Of a DNA stretch of 64,000 bases, positions 29,929 to 37,620 are shown piece after piece. Position 1 is the first letter of the stretch. Every line of letters begins with the position of its first letter. The stretch is from DATDIC01 sp963764525 (GTDB lineage Bacteria; Pseudomonadota; Alphaproteobacteria; Acetobacterales; Acetobacteraceae): assembly GCA_963764525.1 (NCBI GenBank), contig CAVXTC010000003.1, positions 186,001-250,000 of the forward strand, in the 5' to 3' direction. The notes beneath the pieces are model-generated. The model did no database searches, was not told the DNA's origin, and worked only from the letters and a program-made list of their open reading frames with translations. A program made the position numbers and the translations under genes.

Positions 29929-29971
29929 GGCGCGCGATCCACTTGTCCATTGGCCGAAAGCCTGACACTGA
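29929..29971. repeat. 43-bp direct repeat, copy 2
   Basis: Partner of 29384-29426, same orientation, about 545 bp away, about 39 of 43 identical. It lies in the 242-bp gap before the enolase-superfamily gene, which otherwise shows no recognisable feature. Confidence 0.65.
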
Positions 29972-30031
29972 GAGGCACTCCTCGGCTTTCGAACTGAGGC
30001 ACCATCAGCTTCCGGCGGAGTTGACCTTCCG

Positions 30032-31147
30032 ATGTCCCCTTCGATCCGCATCACCGGCGTGTCGGTGTTCACCGTGCGCATCCCGGTTCGCGCCGTCCAC
30101 TCTCACGGGATTGGCGACGTTGGCGGCGCTGTCGTGAACGTGCTGCTGAAGCTGACGACGGATGCGGGGATAACAGGTTGGGGCGAGGCATCGCCCTGGG
30201 CGGTGTTCACCGGCACCGCGGAGGCCAACGCCGCCGCGCTGGATGTTCATCTGCGGCCGATCCTGCTGGGTGCCGACCCGTTCCGCATCGGCGCGCTGAT
30301 GCAGCGCGCCGAACAGACCGTGGTGCATTGCAGCGAAGCCAAGGCGGCGATGGAGATGGCGCTGTTCGACATCGCCGGGCAGGCGCTTGATGTGCCGGTG
30401 TGCACGCTGTTGGGGGGACGCGTGCGCGACGACGTCCCGCTCAGTTTCTCGGTGGCCAATCCGGATTTCGCCCAGGACCTGGAGCTGGTGCAGCGTCTGT
30501 GCGCCGATGGCGTCAAGCTGTTCAAGGTGAAGACCGGTTTCCTGGCCCATACGGAAGACCTGCGCAGGTTGCAACGGCTTCGCCAGCATCTGCCCGACGA
30601 TGCGGAGATTCGGGTGGATTACAACCAGGGCATGGAGCCGTACGACGCGATCCGCCGGCTGCGCGACATCGAACAATTCCGCCCCGGCTTCATTGAACAA
30701 CCGGTGCGCGCCGACAAGCTGGCCGCGCTTGGCGCGATAGCGGCGGCGCTGGACACGCCTGTCATGGCTGACGAGAGCGTGTTTTCACCGTCCGACGCGC
30801 TGGCGGTCGCCGGACAGCATCTGGCGGACCTGATCAGCATCAAGATCATGAAAACCGGTGGCATGCTGCGCGCGCGGGAGGTTGCGGCGATCGCCGCGGC
30901 GGGCGGCTTGGCCTGTTATGGCGGCAGCATGTTCGAGACCGGCATCGGCGCCACCGCCGGCGTGCATTTCATCGCCGCGACAGAGAATGTATCGCTCGGC
31001 TGCGAGTTCTACCATCCGACGTACTATCACGCCGACGACCTGTTGGTGGACCCGTTTCCCGTCATGGACGGCAAGGTTCGGGTCCCCGAGCGGTCGGGGC
31101 TAGGCATCAGCGTCGATGAGGATAAGGTCCGCCGTTACGCGGTGTGA
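30032..31147 (+). CDS. Enolase-superfamily enzyme (muconate lactonizing / mandelate racemase type)
   Basis: The 371-residue protein has the MLE/MR capping domain and a TIM barrel with a full set of catalytic residues. Lys165 and Lys167 form KVK in LFKVKTG, metal ligands are Asp196 (DYNQ), Glu222 (IEQP) and Asp247 (ADES), and Lys271 is in SIKIMKTGGM. FETGIGATAGVHF closes the barrel. The KxK pattern is that of the MLE subgroup: muconate cycloisomerase, dipeptide epimerase or cis-3-hydroxyproline dehydratase. The substrate is not determined. No catabolic operon adjoins it. Confidence 0.85.
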   Translation: MSPSIRITGVSVFTVRIPVRAVHSHGIGDVGGAVVNVLLKLTTDAGITGWGEASPWAVFTGTAEANAAALDVHLRPILLGADPFRIGALMQRAEQTVVHCSEAKAAMEMALFDIAGQALDVPVCTLLGGRVRDDVPLSFSVANPDFAQDLELVQRLCADGVKLFKVKTGFLAHTEDLRRLQRLRQHLPDDAEIRVDYNQGMEPYDAIRRLRDIEQFRPGFIEQPVRADKLAALGAIAAALDTPVMADESVFSPSDALAVAGQHLADLISIKIMKTGGMLRAREVAAIAAAGGLACYGGSMFETGIGATAGVHFIAATENVSLGCEFYHPTYYHADDLLVDPFPVMDGKVRVPERSGLGISVDEDKVRRYAV

Positions 31148-31434
31148 TGCATGTCGCGTTGGATCGCCGCGCGCTCCGGGTCCGTCAGCGGGCGGCCTTG
31201 GGTCAGCTCCGCTCGGATCTCCGCGGCCAGCCCGGGATTGGCCCGGCGAATCTGGCCGGCGCGCAATGTATCGGCGACGGTAGGCGCCGGCGCCGCTTCC
31301 CATGATTCCAGGAACAGCAGGTCGGAGGCGAAAAAGTCGCCCCGCGAGGATATCAGCTCACGACGGACTGCCTCTGTGCGTGGGAAGCTCCGCCGTGCGG
31401 CATAGGCTGAAAATTGCACTTCCCCCTCCGGCAT
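31135..31434 (-). CDS. Hypothetical protein
   Basis: A 99-residue reading frame convergent with the enolase-superfamily gene, overlapping its last 13 bp. The sequence (AVRRELISSRGDFFASDLLF, then ADTLRAGQIRRANPGL) is not low-complexity and looks protein-like. No family is recognised, and no ribosome site is clear before the ATG. It may be spurious. Confidence 0.35.
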   Translation of the reverse strand: MPEGEVQFSAYAARRSFPRTEAVRRELISSRGDFFASDLLFLESWEAAPAPTVADTLRAGQIRRANPGLAAEIRAELTQGRPLTDPERAAIQRDMHHTA

Positions 31435-31551
31435 CGTGGCCGCCGGGGCGGGGAGTTTTGCCCCGTGCCGGCCGCCCGGATTATGCCTGCATCATCGCTA
31501 ATGCCAGCTTACTTCGATGACAGTCTGCTGAAATACACGTGTGCGGATAAC

Positions 31552-31777
31552 TCAGTAGCGATACAATTCGTGCTTGAACGGCCCCTGCGGCGCAATACCG
31601 ATGTATTCGGACTGCTTCGAGGTCAATTTGGTCAACGTAGCACCGACCTTGGCCAGATGCAGCGCGGCCACCTTCTCGTCGAGCTGCTTGGGCAGCGTGT
31701 AGAGTCTCTTTTCGTCCTTGCCTGATGGAGCGGTGAACAACTCGATCTGCGCCAGCACCTGATTGCTGAACGACGCC
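31552..31777 (-). pseudogene. Detached 3' end of ahcY (partial duplicate)
   Basis: This 226-bp stretch is the same length, without gaps, as the last 226 bp of the intact ahcY at 36226-36451 and is about 92% identical. It encodes FSNQVLAQIELFTAPSGK, then KQLDEKVAALHLAKVG and the terminal KHELYRY-stop. Fourteen of 19 differences fall in the final 100 bp before the stop. Upstream of 31777 the ahcY similarity ends abruptly. No start codon or N-terminus accompanies it. Together the two copies bracket 4.4 kb of unfamiliar genes. Confidence 0.9.
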
Positions 31778-31923
31778 AATTTCGACGCGCTCGGCGGTGC
31801 GCGGCATAGATGCATGCCGGGCCGTAAGCTTAGGCCCTCACGGTTGCGCCCGGTGTCGGTCGAATTGAGGGTCACTCCACGGGGCCGGTTGCCCACCTGG
31901 GCCCTCGATGATAGCGTAGCACT

Positions 31924-32720
31924 ATGGCAAGGGCGCAATCTTGCTGGACGCATCTGAGCCTCCTGCCGGCCGCCATGCTGTTCGTCGCGCTTATGTCTGG
32001 CCCGACGTCAGCCGCGCCCAGGGATGACGTCCTGCAGCTGGCTAGCGGAAGCAGGCCGACCTATGTCAATTCGTATCTGCAAAATCCACAAGTGTCGGGC
32101 AATCTGCTCGTTGGCGTGCGATGGGCGAGCGCGAAGGAGAAGAGCCAGTCATCGGCAAGGTTCGATCCGAAGAACGTGCGCCTGGTGGTTCCGGCGGGAT
32201 TACAGGCGACGTCCGCCTGCGTGGATATCGTTAGTAAGGATGGGCGCTATATGGCGGAAAACCTGTACGCCATCCCGCCTGATACGGCCCGTGAACCTCG
32301 GCTGAGCGCGCCGACAAAGTACGAAAAAGTCTTGAAGGAGTATTCCATCGATAACGTCGCCGTGATGATCCTGTAACTGTACAATCCTGCGACGCTGCGG
32401 AATTCGGTACGATCATTCCGGCGGTGCTGGTCCCGCTGGGTGCCGACGTGTCAGACGCGATGTCGGGTGTACCGGAGCTGGCCGTCTACATCAACGCGGA
32501 TCCGGACAGCGTCACGCTGACCTTGCTGGGCGGCAACAAGGCCACATTCCCCGGTGCTGAATGCGACGACGCCGGGACGGGCGCGCAGATCTCCTACAGC
32601 ACCATCTGCACGTTTCGGCCATCCACGCGACTTCCACTCGGCGCGTACACGCTTCGCTTGGCGATTACGGAGAGCTTCAAGCCCGTGACGACAAATTTCG
32701 CCCTGCGGATCGAGGAATGA
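31924..32720 (+). pseudogene. Secreted protein of unknown family, frame broken near 32373
   Basis: The first part (150 codons) has a signal peptide (LPAAMLFVALMSGPTSAA) and a soluble domain with NLLVGVRWASAKEKSQ and FDPKNVRLVVPAG, ending SIDNVAVMIL-stop. The second part, in the frame one base back, carries on with VQSCDAAEFGTIIPAVLVPLG and ends LAITESFKPVTTNFALRIEE. Joined, they would make about 265 residues with a beta-rich look and cysteines that could pair. The shift is opposite in direction to the single-base breaks in the housekeeping genes. It may be a true mutation or an error. The next gene overlaps it by ATGA. Confidence 0.6.
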
Positions 32721-33697
32721 CATCGGGGCCGGCATTCAAAAGGCAAGGCTTTGGTCAGCGGACACTGAGATGGTTTTTGGTCACTGAACACGGCAAGAGC
32801 CTGTTCATATTCTTGCTGTTGTTTGTAGTGCTTTATCTGCCAATTCTGATATGGGCCCGCTTTTGTCCGGCAGATGTTCTGTCCGTTGCCCGTATCGACA
32901 CCGAACTCATCAGCTTCGACGTGGTCGATGTTCAGAAAGCTGCCTTTCACGTCAGCGGCATGAAGGTTGGCGAGCGTGGATCTGACAAAGCGTCCTGCGC
33001 AGCCGGCCTGTTCAGGCCAGGGCTAGGGACGAAGATAACCTACGGACGGGTCGGCAAGGGACCGATCGAAATTCGCGTCACGCCGGCGGCGCGAGCAAGT
33101 GGTGCTGCCACCGGATTGCTCGACCTTGGCGACGGAAAGCCCTGGCTGCGTTATACTGGATCGCTCGTGTTACAGGAGGACGACACCTGCCCGCGCGACG
33201 AGCTGGGCGCCAGAGCTATTCGTCTGCCGATATGGGGCCACGCACAGATCGGACACGAGTTCCGGCCGGCGGCCGGCACTGGCCGACCGGAGCCGAGCCT
33301 GCTGATTGACGGAAAGCTTGATGTGTCCGCCCACGCGTTCTTGACGCACTCACTGTACCAGGTTCGATCCGTCACGCTGCCAGTCGCCTCGCGGCTGGAG
33401 ACGGGTGGCGACGGCGGTGCAATCTGGTGGGGCATTGCCTCAATCGACCCGGACAAGGTCGCTCTGGTAGTGGACGTCGCCACCGTGGCGCCGGAGTTGG
33501 CGCTTTATCGGCCTTACTCTTACCGCACCAAGCCGGACATCATTTCCGTCTCGGCCCTCACGCAGCTCACCGATGATCCGACACTGATCCGCATCCACAT
33601 CGTCTTGGCGATACTCGCTGCATTGGCTCTTGTGTCGGGATGGATCGGCAAGCATTCACACGATATCGCCGAACGGAAACGTACGCGGAGCTCGTAG
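32717..33697 (+). CDS. Membrane protein with large periplasmic domain, unknown family
   Basis: The 326-residue protein has one transmembrane segment near 30-48 (LFIFLLLFVVLYLPILIWA) and another near 296-314 (IHIVLAILAALALVSGWIG). The approximately 240-residue domain between them is beta-rich, with GLGTKITYGRVGKGPIEIRV, IRLPIWGHAQIGHEF and PSLLIDGKLDVSAHAF, and cysteines at CPRDE. Topology suggests both ends in the cytoplasm and the domain in the periplasm. ATGA overlap with the gene before and a 2-bp gap to the protease show one operon. No family is recognised. Confidence 0.65.
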   Translation: MTSGPAFKRQGFGQRTLRWFLVTEHGKSLFIFLLLFVVLYLPILIWARFCPADVLSVARIDTELISFDVVDVQKAAFHVSGMKVGERGSDKASCAAGLFRPGLGTKITYGRVGKGPIEIRVTPAARASGAATGLLDLGDGKPWLRYTGSLVLQEDDTCPRDELGARAIRLPIWGHAQIGHEFRPAAGTGRPEPSLLIDGKLDVSAHAFLTHSLYQVRSVTLPVASRLETGGDGGAIWWGIASIDPDKVALVVDVATVAPELALYRPYSYRTKPDIISVSALTQLTDDPTLIRIHIVLAILAALALVSGWIGKHSHDIAERKRTRSS

Positions 33698-33699
33698 CA

Positions 33700-34752
33700 T
33701 TGAGCCGGACGGCAGCCACACTCTTCAGCACACTTCTGGTGCTGGGTGCCCTCTCCGGCGGTGCACCGGCGCAGGCCGATGTCGTGCGGCTGAAGATCGG
33801 CCGCGACCGGTTCGGACAGGGCTGGATGTTCCTGGATACTGACGGGCGATGCAAGGTCGTCACCGCCGCCCATGTGGTGCGTGCACCGGACGGTTCACTG
33901 CGCCTGCCGCTGGTGCTCGATGCGCGTGGTCGAGAATGGCCGGCCGGGCCAGCACTGGTGGTTTCCACCGATCCCGACATCGCCGTGCTGGCGATCCCGT
34001 CAGCAAACACGCCCTCCGCCTGCGGCGACGGCCGGCTGTCGGCGATCGGAGCCGAACGGCGCGTGACGGAAATGACGCAGGCGGTGATCGCCACCACGCG
34101 GCAGTCGGAAGTGATCGAAGTGCCGGTGGCCCGTCGCGCCTCCGCAATGGATGCTGGGCGGGGCGAGTTGTTCACCGTCCGACCCTTGCTTCCATCCGAC
34201 CGGATAATGGAGGGCTGGAGCGGAAGCGTGGTAAAGGACCAAGTTGGGCCGATCGGGATCGTGTTTAGAGTTGATCCGGACCACAACCTGGCGTACGCCG
34301 TGCGCGTCGATATGATTCGCCGACTGATGGCGACTGCGCAGCCGGTCCCGCCATCCCCCGAGACCTCAGCGATTCACCCGGCGATCGGCGTGCTTGCCGG
34401 CAGCACTGTTGATACCACCGACGGACCTGATCTCGTGCTGGGGACCGGGTGGCGCGTCACGCCGGCAAAGCGGACCGTGGTCTTCGTCGTTGCCTTTCCG
34501 CGACCGACGCCGGTCCGCCGCGTTTCCTTGATGGCAGACGGCAGCGGGACCAATTCGATCGCTGGGATTGGGATCGCCACCCAAGAAGAGGGAGCAGACG
34601 GCTGGGTGGACATGGCCTTTTGCCGCGCGTCTCAAGCCGGAGGCAGTGCAATCGCCTGCGATATGCTTTCACACACGGTTGATCGGATGCGCCTGGTGGT
34701 CAAGACCGCCAGCGATGCACCTATCTTGCTGAAAGAACTCGAGGTGCAATAA
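33700..34752 (+). CDS. Periplasmic trypsin-like serine protease with a C-terminal beta-sandwich domain
   Basis: About 350 residues from TTG 33700, which begins a signal peptide ending PAQA near 26; GGAG lies 9 bp upstream. A chymotrypsin-fold catalytic triad is visible: His58 in VVTAAHVV, Asp93 in DPDIAVLAI and Ser174 in EGWSGSVV. No PDZ domain follows. Instead residues about 228-350 look like a discoidin-type sandwich (VRRVSLMADG, ending ILLKELEVQ). It is the last gene of a three-gene operon with secreted and membrane partners. It may process or sense an envelope substrate. Confidence 0.7.
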   Translation: MSRTAATLFSTLLVLGALSGGAPAQADVVRLKIGRDRFGQGWMFLDTDGRCKVVTAAHVVRAPDGSLRLPLVLDARGREWPAGPALVVSTDPDIAVLAIPSANTPSACGDGRLSAIGAERRVTEMTQAVIATTRQSEVIEVPVARRASAMDAGRGELFTVRPLLPSDRIMEGWSGSVVKDQVGPIGIVFRVDPDHNLAYAVRVDMIRRLMATAQPVPPSPETSAIHPAIGVLAGSTVDTTDGPDLVLGTGWRVTPAKRTVVFVVAFPRPTPVRRVSLMADGSGTNSIAGIGIATQEEGADGWVDMAFCRASQAGGSAIACDMLSHTVDRMRLVVKTASDAPILLKELEVQ

Positions 34753-34758
34753 GCTCGG

Positions 34759-35406
34759 CTACAGGTCAGGTGCCCTGATCGCCAGTCTTGGCCAGGGGCC
34801 GCAGGCGAGGGTGCCCTCGAACGCCTGCCGACTTGTCGGAGCGAAATCAACGTAGCATTCGCCCCAGTTGTGCAGCGGCAGCATCGTCGTCAATCGATCG
34901 CCGGTGATCGTAAAGGAGCCGCTTCGCCGCTCGGAATACGCAGTGCCGCGATCTTGGGCGAAGCTGTAGTCGGGAAAGCTGAGCTGAAAACGGCTGGCCG
35001 ACCGAGTTAAATATGCATAGAAAGGATTTCTCTGATTGAAGGTCCGCACGGCGGCCGGATCGCTGCGCGTGGCTTCAAACGCGGCCTGTACATCCGCTGG
35101 CGGCACCACGTCAAAGGTAATTTCCTTGCGGCTGGCCAGGTAAGCGCGCAGTGCCAATCCCCGCAGTTCCTTGTCGTCGCCAGCAAATGCGGTGCGCAGT
35201 GCAACCTGAAGTTTGAGCGCGTCACCTGACTTGACGATCGCCTCCATGTTCGTGAGACGCATCAGCGGATCAGGGTCGGCCAGCATCTCCTGCACCTTGG
35301 CAATCTCGTCCCGTCGCGCCTCGGGCGATGAGGCGCTGGTTTGGGCCTGCGCGGTCGCGACGCACGCGAAAGCGAGCAAAACGGTGCGGGCGCAGGTGCA
35401 ATTCAC
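34759..35406 (-). CDS. Secreted HEAT-like repeat protein, paralogue 1
   Basis: The 215-residue protein starts at GTG 35406, with GAGGAG 7 bp upstream, and has a signal peptide (cleavage after AQA near 22). An alpha-helical region IAKVQEMLADPDPLMRLTNMEAIV and LKLQVALRTAFAGDDKELRGLALRAYLASRKEITFDV looks like two HEAT repeats. A C-terminal part with FQLSFPDYSFAQDRGTA, ECYVDFAPT and LACGPWPRLAI follows. It is about half identical to the next gene upstream, 25 bp away. It converges on the protease operon with a 6-bp gap. No family is recognised. Confidence 0.65.
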   Translation of the reverse strand: MNCTCARTVLLAFACVATAQAQTSASSPEARRDEIAKVQEMLADPDPLMRLTNMEAIVKSGDALKLQVALRTAFAGDDKELRGLALRAYLASRKEITFDVVPPADVQAAFEATRSDPAAVRTFNQRNPFYAYLTRSASRFQLSFPDYSFAQDRGTAYSERRSGSFTITGDRLTTMLPLHNWGECYVDFAPTSRQAFEGTLACGPWPRLAIRAPDL

Positions 35407-35431
35407 GTGGCAGCTCCTCTTTGTCGATCCA

Positions 35432-36079
35432 CTAAAAAATCGGCGCAGAGATAGCCAGCTTTGGCCACGGTCCGCACGCCATCGTGCCCTCGAACGTCAG
35501 ATTCCGCGTCGGTTTGAAGTCTACGTAGCATGTGCCGAGGCCAATGAGGGGCACCAAGGTGGACAGCTTGTCGCCGGTAATGCTGAAGCTTGCTTTGCGT
35601 GCGCTTTCGAGTGTTCCCACGTCCTGATTGAAGGAGTAATCATCGAAGGTCAAATGGAAGCGTGAGGACTGCGCCAGGACAAATCGCAAAAAGTCGTATT
35701 TCCGGGATAATTCCTGTAACGCCGTTTGGTCAAATTGTGCCGCATCAACCTGCTTCTGGATGGGTGCCGGCAAGACGATGTCAAACGTGATTTCCTTGCG
35801 TGTTGCCAAGTATGCACGCATGGCCAGCCCGCGCAGCGCGGCATCATCGCTGGATAGTGCAGTCCGCAGCGCAACCTGCAATTTCAACAAATCCCCGGAA
35901 TTGACAATGGATTCCATGTTGGCAAGCCGCATCATCGGGTCGGGGTCCGCCAGCATCTCTTGCACTTTGGCAATTTGATCGCGTCGGTCGGCCGGAGACA
36001 TCGAACCACTTTGGGCGAGCGCAGCGAACGAAAGCATGGAGATCAGGCTTGCGCACGAGCAAAATACGGCCAACCGCAT
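35432..36079 (-). CDS. Secreted HEAT-like repeat protein, paralogue 2
   Basis: 215 residues, exactly the length of its paralogue, with the same order: signal peptide (cleavage near AALAQ), HEAT-like helices (IAKVQEMLADPDPMMRLANMESIV, LKLQVALRTALSSDD, LRGLAMRAYLATRKEITFDI) and a C-terminal domain (FHLTFDDYSFNQDVGT, TCYVDFKPT, MACGPWPKLAI). Conserved cysteines in CYVDF and ACGPW may form a disulfide. It is the promoter-proximal member of a two-gene operon. Its start lies about 370 bp from the end of the repeat copy in ahcY. Confidence 0.65.
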   Translation of the reverse strand: MRLAVFCSCASLISMLSFAALAQSGSMSPADRRDQIAKVQEMLADPDPMMRLANMESIVNSGDLLKLQVALRTALSSDDAALRGLAMRAYLATRKEITFDIVLPAPIQKQVDAAQFDQTALQELSRKYDFLRFVLAQSSRFHLTFDDYSFNQDVGTLESARKASFSITGDKLSTLVPLIGLGTCYVDFKPTRNLTFEGTMACGPWPKLAISAPIF

Positions 36080-36225
36080 CGCTCCGTTCCTCTGCTTTGC
36101 AGGGCCACCCCGCCGGCCGGAACGTTGCGGCAGACCCTCGTCTTAATCAAGGCCTTTGCGGTTGTTGATGCAGCATCGGCACCCGCCTCGAGCGACGGAA
36201 GCAGCCTTACATGCCGACGATAAGG

Positions 36226-37524
36226 TCAGTACCGATACAGATCGTGCTTGTACGGACCCTGCGCCGGGACGCCGGTGTATTCGGACTGCTTCGAGGTCAA
36301 TTTGGTCAACATGGCACCCACCTTGGCCAGATGCAGCGCCGCCACCTTTTCGTCGAGCTGCTTGGGCAGCGTGTAGAGTCTCTTTTCGTACTTGCCTGAT
36401 GGAGCGGTAAACAACTCGATCTGCGCCAGCACCTGATTGCTGAACGATGCCGACATCACGAAGCTGGGGTGACCGGTGGCGTTGCCAAGGTTCACCAGCC
36501 GTCCCTCGGACAGCACGATCAGCCGCTTGCCGTCGGGGAACACCACTTCGTCCACCTGCGGCTTGACGTTGTCCCAGCGATAGTTGCGCAGCGCGTCGAT
36601 CTGAATCTCGGAGTCGAAATGGCCGATGTTGCAGACGATGGCGCGGTGCTTCATCGCCCGCATGTGGTCCAGTGTGATCACATCGACATTGCCGGTCGCG
36701 GTGACGAAGATGTCGCCCGTTGGTGCGACGTCGTTCATGGTGGTGACCTGGTAGCCCTCCATGGCGGCTTGCAGGGCGCAGATCGGGTCCACCTCCGTCA
36801 CCATCACACGGCAGCCGGCGTTGCGCAGGCTGGCCGCCGAGCCTTTGCCGACATCGCCGAAGCCGTTCACCACGGCCACTTTGCCGGCCATCATCACGTC
36901 GGTGCCGCGGCGGATGCCATCGACCAGTGATTCGCGGCAGCCGTACAGGTTGTCGAACTTCGACTTGGTGACGCTGTCGTTCACGTTGATCGCCGGTACC
37001 AGCAGCGTGCCGTCGCGCGCCATGTCGCGCAGGCGATGCACGCCGGTGGTGGTTTCCTCCGACAGGCCGCGCACGTCGGCCATGAGCTCAGGATATTTCT
37101 CGTGCATCAGCTTGGTCAGGTCACCGCCGTCGTCCAGGATCAGGTTCGGCGTCCAGCCATCTGGGCCACGGACGGTCTGTTCGATACACCACCAGAATTC
37201 GTCTTCCGTCTCGCCCTTCCAGGCGAACACCGGGATGCCGGCGGCGGCGATGGCGGCGGCGGCGTGGTCCTGGGTGGAAAAGATGTTGCAGGACGACCAG
37301 CGGACGGTGGCGCCGAGCGCCATCAGCGTTTCTATCAGCACGGCGGTCTGCACTGTCATGTGCAGGCAGCCGGCGATGCGGGCGCCCTTCAGTGGTTTGG
37401 AGGGGCCGTATTCGGCGCGGATAGCCATCAGGCCGGGCATCTCGTCCTCGGCCATGGAGACTTCCTTGCGGCCCCAATCGGCCAGGGAAATGTCTTTCAC
37501 CTTATAGTCGTGCCGGTCGGCCAT
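36226..37524 (-). CDS. ahcY: S-adenosylhomocysteinase
   Basis: The 432-residue enzyme splits S-adenosylhomocysteine to adenosine and homocysteine in the methyl cycle and is intact. It has LHMTVQTAVLIETL, SCNIFSTQDHAAAAI, NVNDSVTKSKFDNLYGCRESL, the NAD-binding GFGDVGKGSA, CNIGHFDSEIQ and the C-terminal KHDLYRY. ATG 37524 has GGAG 6 bp upstream; a long upstream extension in the same frame has no similarity. A 20-bp palindrome lies 30 bp before the ATG. The last 226 bp recur at 31552-31777. Confidence 0.97.
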   Translation of the reverse strand: MADRHDYKVKDISLADWGRKEVSMAEDEMPGLMAIRAEYGPSKPLKGARIAGCLHMTVQTAVLIETLMALGATVRWSSCNIFSTQDHAAAAIAAAGIPVFAWKGETEDEFWWCIEQTVRGPDGWTPNLILDDGGDLTKLMHEKYPELMADVRGLSEETTTGVHRLRDMARDGTLLVPAINVNDSVTKSKFDNLYGCRESLVDGIRRGTDVMMAGKVAVVNGFGDVGKGSAASLRNAGCRVMVTEVDPICALQAAMEGYQVTTMNDVAPTGDIFVTATGNVDVITLDHMRAMKHRAIVCNIGHFDSEIQIDALRNYRWDNVKPQVDEVVFPDGKRLIVLSEGRLVNLGNATGHPSFVMSASFSNQVLAQIELFTAPSGKYEKRLYTLPKQLDEKVAALHLAKVGAMLTKLTSKQSEYTGVPAQGPYKHDLYRY

Positions 37525-37553
37525 CGGAGGCTCCGTGAGGGGGAGCCGAGCGT

Positions 37554-37573
37554 ATATAAAGATATCTCTATAT
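37554..37573. promoter_or_regulatory. AT-rich palindrome upstream of ahcY, SahR-like operator candidate
   Basis: ATATA-A-AGATATCT-C-TATAT is a 20-bp inverted repeat with one mismatched pair, striking in GC-rich surroundings. It lies 30-49 bp upstream of the ahcY ATG, in the promoter zone. ArsR-family SahR regulators bind palindromes upstream of ahcY and related genes in Proteobacteria; I am matching from memory of that type, so the assignment is tentative. Confidence 0.55.
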
Positions 37574-37620
37574 GCGCAATACCCTGATTCGCGGGAAACG
37601 GCTGCATAACCCGATGGATC

